9,635 bases of DNA from Candidatus Latescibacterota bacterium (GTDB lineage Bacteria; Latescibacterota; MVCY01), in assembly GCA_030669445.1 (NCBI GenBank), contig DAOVDP010000033.1, forward strand, positions 1 to 9,635, written 5' to 3'. Made by a program: the position numbers and the translations under genes. This document shows positions 7,001-9,635 of the stretch, one piece after another. The stretch's first letter is position 1. Each line of letters begins with the position of its first letter. The notes beneath the pieces are model-generated. The model was not told where the DNA came from. It saw only the letters and a list, made by a program, of their open reading frames with translations, and did no database searches.

Positions 7001-7879
7001 ATGTCACGATGGGATAACTACTGGGGTCACTATTCTCCGGCTGTGCCGAGAGAGGTCAAAAATGGCATCAAGACCAAGAGCCAGCGCGGGCAAATCGGCG
7101 AGACCTGGTGGTCTAAGCGCTGGATTTCTGTGCTGGAATCGTTCAATATGGGGGCGAGACTGACCCGAGGCCGTTCTTATGCCCGCAGGGGACAAGTAGT
7201 CTCCATTGACATTGAGAAGGGTGTTGTCTCTGCTAAGGTTCAAGGCACACGACCCAGGCCCTATTCTGTCAGCATCCGACTGGACCCTCTCTCAGAGAAA
7301 GATTGGGAGAGAGTGACAAACACTATGGCTTCCCAGGCGATCTTTGCGGCCAGGTTGCTCTCCGGTGAGATGCCCCAGAACATCGAGGAGGCCTTCGGTC
7401 AGGCCAAGACCTCGCTTTTTCCCACTTCGATTAAAGAACTTCACACCGACTGTTCCTGCCCCGATTGGGCCAATCCTTGCAAACACATCGCTGCAGTCTA
7501 CTACCTGTTGGCAGAGCATTTCGACCAGGATCCCTTCCTGATCTTCAAATTGCGAGGCAAAACGAAGGATGAGATCATCCAGGTGCTCCGAGAAAAGCGT
7601 GCTGCAGCACTGCCGGAAGAAATAACATCTGAAAAAGAAGAAATCACCGGAGAGGGAATCTCTCCGTTGGAAGAATGTCTCGACACCTTCTGGGAAGCAG
7701 GCGAGGCGCTGGACTCCTTTTCAGTGGATCCTACCCCACCTGAGCTGGAGAACGCCATACTCAAAAGACTGGGAGATAGTCCTTTCACCGTCGGAAGGCA
7801 GAACATCGCCTCTCTTCTGGCAAAGGCTTACAGTGTGGTAGGCAAGGCTGCGCTGCAGAAAGCCAGAGGTGAGATGTAG
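7001..7879 (+). CDS. SWIM zinc-finger protein, SNF2 partner
   Basis: A 292-aa protein beginning MSRWDNYWGHYSPAVPREV. ATG 7001 is chosen because AAAAGGAGA ends 6-8 nt upstream. Starts further left fall inside the intergenic repeat. An N-terminal conserved region (about 1-100, with ETWWSKRW and RLTRGRSYARRGQV) precedes an exact SWIM motif C151-x-C153-x6-C160-x-H162 (CSCPDWANPCKH). The tail after about residue 190 is acidic, Pro/Glu-rich and variable. SWIM domains are predicted zinc-binding modules for DNA or protein contact, named after SWI2/SNF2 and MuDR proteins. Here the module is a separate gene 140 nt after a matching SNF2 ATPase, so I infer that the two act together, the SWIM protein guiding or regulating the translocase. 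Same strand, no promoter evident between them. Confidence 0.9.
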   Translation: MSRWDNYWGHYSPAVPREVKNGIKTKSQRGQIGETWWSKRWISVLESFNMGARLTRGRSYARRGQVVSIDIEKGVVSAKVQGTRPRPYSVSIRLDPLSEKDWERVTNTMASQAIFAARLLSGEMPQNIEEAFGQAKTSLFPTSIKELHTDCSCPDWANPCKHIAAVYYLLAEHFDQDPFLIFKLRGKTKDEIIQVLREKRAAALPEEITSEKEEITGEGISPLEECLDTFWEAGEALDSFSVDPTPPELENAILKRLGDSPFTVGRQNIASLLAKAYSVVGKAALQKARGEM

Positions 7880-7932
7880 AGGAGCACTCCAGGGTTTGGT
7901 TTTGTGTTTTTGAGAAACCATACACTGAACAA

Positions 7933-7991
7933 CACTGAAAATCACCGAGGAAAGGTTAGAATCAGGATATTGAATTCGGTGAATTTCGGTG
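7933..7991. repeat. Inverted repeat of CACCGAAA/TTTCGGTG type
   Basis: CACTGAAAATCACCGA (7933-7948) pairs with TCGGTGAATTTCGGTG (7976-7991) at 14 of 16 positions. Further similar units flank it (CACTGAACAA at 7923, CCGGTGTTCA at 7996). It is an intergenic element of a different family from the one upstream of the SWIM gene, sitting 54 nt after that gene's stop. It is probably a short non-autonomous repeat, and the potential RNA hairpin could protect or end the upstream transcript. Confidence 0.65.
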
Positions 7992-8053
7992 ACCTCCGGT
8001 GTTCAATTAAGAGGTGCATAACTGCACTCTTAGCACTCATTCACAAAATTATC
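7992..8053 (+). other. Intergenic stretch with a bulged hairpin
   Basis: Between the repeat and the toxin-antitoxin promoter, AAGAGGTGCA (8009-8018) can pair with TGCACTCTT (8023-8031) through nine base pairs with one bulged G and a TAAC loop. No U-tract follows, so an intrinsic terminator is doubtful. No gene is seen here. Confidence 0.35.
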
Positions 8054-8082
8054 TTGACGTAAGCAGCAAAATTGGCTATTTT
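8054..8082 (+). promoter_or_regulatory. Sigma70-type promoter for the toxin-antitoxin operon
   Basis: TTGACG (8054-8059) is followed after 17 nt by TATTTT (8077-8082), giving a predicted start near 8089 and a leader of about 110 nt before the antitoxin. The leader is unusually long for a toxin-antitoxin operon and contains a dispersed repeat flanked by a 12-bp direct repeat. Confidence 0.6.
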
Positions 8083-8093
8083 AGTTTCAATGA

Positions 8094-8183
8094 AATATCA
8101 ATTTATAAGTTGTAGTTGTAGGTTGGATTGAGGAACGAAACCCAACAATTCATCTATATTATGTTCTCCGTAATATCAATTTA
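8094..8183 (+). repeat. 12-bp direct repeat AATATCAATTTA flanking a leader element
   Basis: AATATCAATTTA occurs exactly at 8094-8105 and 8172-8183. The 66 bp between them contain the first copy of a dispersed repeat (8113-8153). The second 12-mer abuts the antitoxin Shine-Dalgarno and the first lies just after the predicted transcription start. They may be a target-site duplication from insertion of the element, or paired operator sites for the antitoxin. Confidence 0.6.
8113..8153 (+). repeat. Dispersed repeat, copy 1 (in antitoxin leader)
   Basis: This 41-bp segment matches 8890-8930 at 36 of 41 positions. All five differences are transitions. It contains GTAGGTTGGATTGAGGAACG and CCCAACAATTCAT. 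This resembles the widespread GTAGGTTGGGTTGAGG...AACCCAACA intergenic repeat known in many bacteria (general knowledge). It is transcribed as part of the toxin-antitoxin leader. Confidence 0.8.
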
Positions 8184-8197
8184 GGGAGGTGATTACA

Positions 8198-8440
8198 GTG
8201 AAGACAGTGACGATTCCTGTTAAGCAAGGGAGACTTCTTCTTGACCAGGAACTTCTTAAGGAAGCTGGGATAGAGGGCAGTTCGGAGGTAGCAGTGGAAA
8301 AGGGACGGATTGTTATTTTACCTTTGCTCAGCAAGGAGGCTAAAGAGGCCCTTTTGAGATTTGGCAAAGATGCCCCAGAGGGAAGATGGGATAGAGCCTC
8401 GGAGCAGCACGATGAGTATCTTTACAGGAGAAAACAATGA
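8198..8440 (+). CDS. Antitoxin, SpoVT/AbrB-fold (VapB-like)
   Basis: An 80-aa antitoxin. I choose GTG 8198 because AGGGAGG (8183-8189) ends 8 nt before it. An earlier GTG at 8189 lies inside that ribosome binding site. Residues 3-42 (VTIPVKQGRLLLDQELLKEAGI...VAVEKGRIVILP) have the swapped-hairpin AbrB pattern that binds DNA as a dimer. The C-terminal half (EALLRFGKDAPEGRWDRASEQHDEYLYRRKQ) is a basic/acidic tail expected to wrap round and block the toxin active site. The stop overlaps the toxin start by 4 nt (ATGA), giving tight coupling. It should repress its own promoter at 8054-8082, but no obvious palindrome is there. The 12-bp direct repeat is a candidate operator. Confidence 0.9.
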   Translation: MKTVTIPVKQGRLLLDQELLKEAGIEGSSEVAVEKGRIVILPLLSKEAKEALLRFGKDAPEGRWDRASEQHDEYLYRRKQ

Positions 8441-8850
8441 TATTTGTGGATACCAGTGCTTGGATCGCTATGTGGAACAGAAGAGACGAGAACCATCAAA
8501 CCGCTTTAGAATTTAAGGATAAAATAACATCCTCTGGGCGTCCCCTTCTGACAAGCAATTATGTGTTAGACGAAACATATACATTACTTCTGTTGAATGT
8601 GGGATACAAAGGAACAATTGAGTTTAAGCACCATTTTGAGGAGCTTCGGGACTTAGGTGCAGTGGCTGTGTACTTTGTAAGCGAGGAGGTAGAAGCAGAG
8701 GCCTGGGAAATATTCGAGAGGTTCAATTTGGATAAGCAATGGTCATTTACTGACTGCACAAGCAAGGCGATAATGGAAAGAGAAGGCTTGACAGAGATCT
8801 TCGCCTTTGACCGCCACTTCGACCAGATGGGGTTTGTGAGGAGTCCTTGA
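8437..8850 (+). CDS. PIN-domain ribonuclease toxin (VapC-like)
   Basis: A 137-aa PIN-domain protein, the usual VapC length. The acidic metal-binding residues are all present: D5 (MIFVDTSAW), E46 in VLDETYTLL, D106 in WSFTDCTS, and D125 in IFAFDRHFDQMGF. It should therefore be an active Mg-dependent RNase, typically cutting tRNA or rRNA loops to stop translation. AGGAG at 8426-8430 lies 6 nt before its ATG, which overlaps the antitoxin stop. The antitoxin made from the same transcript is expected to hold it inactive. A second copy of the leader repeat begins about 25-40 nt after its stop, so the module is bracketed by related repeats. RNA target not predictable from sequence. Confidence 0.93.
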   Translation: MIFVDTSAWIAMWNRRDENHQTALEFKDKITSSGRPLLTSNYVLDETYTLLLLNVGYKGTIEFKHHFEELRDLGAVAVYFVSEEVEAEAWEIFERFNLDKQWSFTDCTSKAIMEREGLTEIFAFDRHFDQMGFVRSP

Positions 8851-8873
8851 CAGCACTCGGTAATAGGTGCTCG

Positions 8874-8930
8874 TTGTTGGGTTAGTTAGTAGTTGTAGGT
8901 TAGATTGAGGGATAAAATCCAACAATTCAT
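8874..8930 (+). repeat. Dispersed repeat, copy 2, with short terminal inverted repeats
   Basis: Positions 8890-8930 match copy 1 at 36 of 41. This copy is longer on the left: TTGTTGGGTT at 8874-8883 is inverted against AATCCAACAA at 8916-8925 (9 of 10), giving a 52-bp unit with terminal inverted repeats. That looks like a tiny non-autonomous element or a REP-like sequence. No encoded protein. Confidence 0.7.
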
Positions 8931-8951
8931 TGAGACGTGCCAATGCGATAC

Positions 8952-8990
8952 CTTTTGTTGGGTTCGCTGTGCTTAACCAACCCACAAAAG
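8952..8990. repeat. Second TTGTTGGGTT hairpin unit
   Basis: CTTTTGTTGGGTT (8952-8964) faces AACCAACCCACAAAAG (8975-8990) across a short CGCTGTGCTT loop. The decamer TTGTTGGGTT is the same as at 8874-8883, so two units of one repeat family lie in tandem. The unit resembles the common TTGGGTTCGCTGCGCTCAACCCAA intergenic hairpin. The remaining DNA between 8990 and the next gene shows no feature except its ribosome binding site. Confidence 0.65.
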
Positions 8991-9066
8991 CTCGGTTTGC
9001 CGGGCCAAGAAGACTGAGTTCTGTGATGTGGAGCGACAGAAAGCATAAAGTAACCAGGAGGTAAAT

Positions 9067-9294
9067 ATGAGTGCTGACATTAAACAGACTCTCTACCAGG
9101 CGATAGACCAGCTTCCAGAGAAAAAACTTGAGCAGATTCTGGAGTTCGTGAAGCTGATTAGAACCAGTGATGAGGGGGTGGAAGACGAAATGCTAACACA
9201 AAGGATAAAAGACGAATTAGAGGGCGACTACCTAACAGTGAGGGAGGCAAGGGAGTACCTCCAGGACTTGCGAGATGTGGAAGATAGTCATTAA
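9067..9294 (+). CDS. Small antitoxin-like protein (DUF2281-like), apparently orphan
   Basis: A 75-aa acidic protein. AGGAGG at 9056-9061 gives an ideal start. The N-terminal half (IKQTLYQAIDQLPEKKLEQILEFVKLI) has the LPEEKLxxVLEFVxxL pattern of DUF2281-type antitoxin-related proteins. The C-terminal half (DELEGDYLTVREAREYLQDLRDVEDS) is a helical charged tail suited to binding a small toxin. Such proteins normally sit directly before a RelE/ParE-like or PIN toxin. Here only a 19-codon overlapping frame follows, and then transposase debris. I infer that the toxin was lost. The gene itself looks intact and may now be a solitary or trans-acting antitoxin. Confidence 0.75.
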   Translation: MSADIKQTLYQAIDQLPEKKLEQILEFVKLIRTSDEGVEDEMLTQRIKDELEGDYLTVREAREYLQDLRDVEDSH

Positions 9295-9334
9295 CGGAAG
9301 CGTTGCATTAGTTATAGATGCCTATTATAATTAG
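9275..9334 (+). pseudogene. Possible remnant of a toxin start
   Basis: ATG 9275, overlapping the antitoxin stop by 20 nt, reads MWKIVINGSVALVIDAYYN and stops at 9332-9334. The first residues (MWKIVIN) resemble openings of RelE/ParE-type toxins, and the overlap is typical of antitoxin-toxin pairs. The frame then loses any likeness within about 20 nt, as if cut by an insertion or deletion. The evidence is short and this could be chance. Confidence 0.3.
9303..9331 (+). promoter_or_regulatory. Weak candidate promoter facing the transposase fragment
   Basis: TATAAT (9326-9331) lies 17 nt after TTGCAT (9303-9308). The -10 is perfect but the -35 matches only 3 of 6 and the region is AT-rich. It would run antisense to the transposase remnant. 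Confidence 0.2.
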
Positions 9335-9360
9335 AGAAACAGGCACATTCAATAATATCA

Positions 9361-9381
9361 TTGTCAACTATCAAATGACAA
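9361..9381. repeat. Inverted repeat at the transposase break point
   Basis: TTGTCA (9361-9366) and TGACAA (9376-9381) form perfect 6-bp arms around ACTATCAAA. They lie exactly where transposase similarity ends. This may be the scar or end of a second small element or a deletion junction. Confidence 0.4.
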
Positions 9382-9635
9382 CAGGAAAAGTTTGATAATG
9401 TGGAAATGGTCAAAGACAATCTTGGCATCTGGAAGGTTTGTCATGACAGCGTCGATGTAGGCTGGAGACATATCTATGGCTACTGCATCGATCCTGGCCC
9501 TTGAACTTTTAAGTCTCCTCCAGAAGGGCTTCAGACTATTTGCCCCTTTGCCCTCGCCCACAAATACAACAGCTCCGCTGTGAAGATCCAGTAGGATGGT
9601 GAGATATTTATGGTTTCTGCCAATAGAGATCTCGT
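9364..9635 (-). pseudogene. ISL3-family transposase fragment, C-terminally truncated and cut by right edge
   Basis: The minus-strand frame is open from the right edge to a stop at 9366-9364. It reads EISIGRNHKYLTILLDLHSG, then VVFVGEGKGANSLKPFWRRL, and VAIDMSPAYIDAVMTNLPDA followed by KIVFDHFHIIKLF. This is the DDE core of ISL3-type transposases. The partial first codon (-AC) fits the catalytic Asp of the DE(I/V)S motif, and the second Asp is in AIDMSPAY. Family resemblance stops at HIIKLF (about 9383), where FN-K-like sequence normally continues for over 100 residues. Seven unrelated codons and a stop follow instead. The C-terminal part with the catalytic Glu is missing, so this remnant is inactive. 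Its 5' part lies outside the window. Confidence 0.85.

Noticed and set aside
7882..7891. GGAGCACTCC palindrome followed by a T-rich stretch as a terminator of the SWIM gene
   Set aside because: The arms are only 4 bp with a 2-nt loop, too small to form a stable hairpin. The T run begins about 20 nt later and is interrupted.
8189..8197. GTG 8189 as the antitoxin start
   Set aside because: It overlaps the AGGGAGGTGA ribosome binding site. GTG 8198 is correctly spaced from that site.
8853..8872. AGCAC...GTGCT inverted repeat as a terminator after the toxin gene
   Set aside because: The arms are 5 bp with a 10-nt loop and no U-tract.
8743..8985. 80-codon minus-strand frame after the toxin gene
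   Set aside because: It runs antisense to the toxin end and through dispersed repeats, so it is a product of repeat sequence.
8874..8990. Possible CRISPR-like array
   Set aside because: Only two or three diverged units with unequal spacing and internal inverted symmetry, and no nearby cas gene. They are dispersed intergenic repeats.

Overview
The window looks like a chromosomal segment from a Gram-negative bacterium of an uncultured or poorly sampled lineage. Two divergent exported proteins and a predicted outer-membrane barrel point to a diderm envelope. Shine-Dalgarno sites are canonical, promoters are sigma70-like, and GTG/TTG starts occur. The phylum cannot be fixed from sequence alone. 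Apart from the truncated gene at each edge, every gene is on the + strand.

Layout. (1) 1-439: the 5' end of a minus-strand gene for an exported protein, then a divergent promoter pair with consensus-like boxes and 17-nt spacers, and a leader holding a very strong orphan Shine-Dalgarno site. (2) 440-3657: an envelope gene set of a 487-aa lipoprotein, a short overlapping reading frame that is probably its frameshifted C-terminal domain, and a Trp/Arg-rich exported protein that is probably a beta-barrel. (3) 3714-7879: a large SNF2-family ATPase followed by a SWIM zinc-finger protein. These are likely functional partners in DNA or chromatin-like remodelling. The SWIM gene is bracketed by two different intergenic inverted-repeat families. 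(4) 8054-8850: a type II toxin-antitoxin module (AbrB-fold antitoxin plus VapC-like PIN nuclease) with a promoter, a repeat element in its leader, a 12-bp direct repeat around that element, and a second diverged copy just downstream. (5) 9067-9635: an orphan small antitoxin whose expected toxin partner seems to survive only as a 19-codon remnant, next to a C-terminally truncated ISL3-type transposase running off the right edge.

The left half is an envelope locus and the middle is an SNF2/SWIM pair. The right third (about 6.86-9.64 kb) is accessory DNA rich in short repeats, toxin-antitoxin genes and insertion-sequence debris. The points most worth checking are the frame change near 1842-1903, the repeat-bracketed toxin-antitoxin module with its possible 12-bp target duplication, and the decayed antitoxin/toxin/ISL3 junction near 9295-9385. 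No RNA gene, CRISPR array or complete insertion sequence was found.
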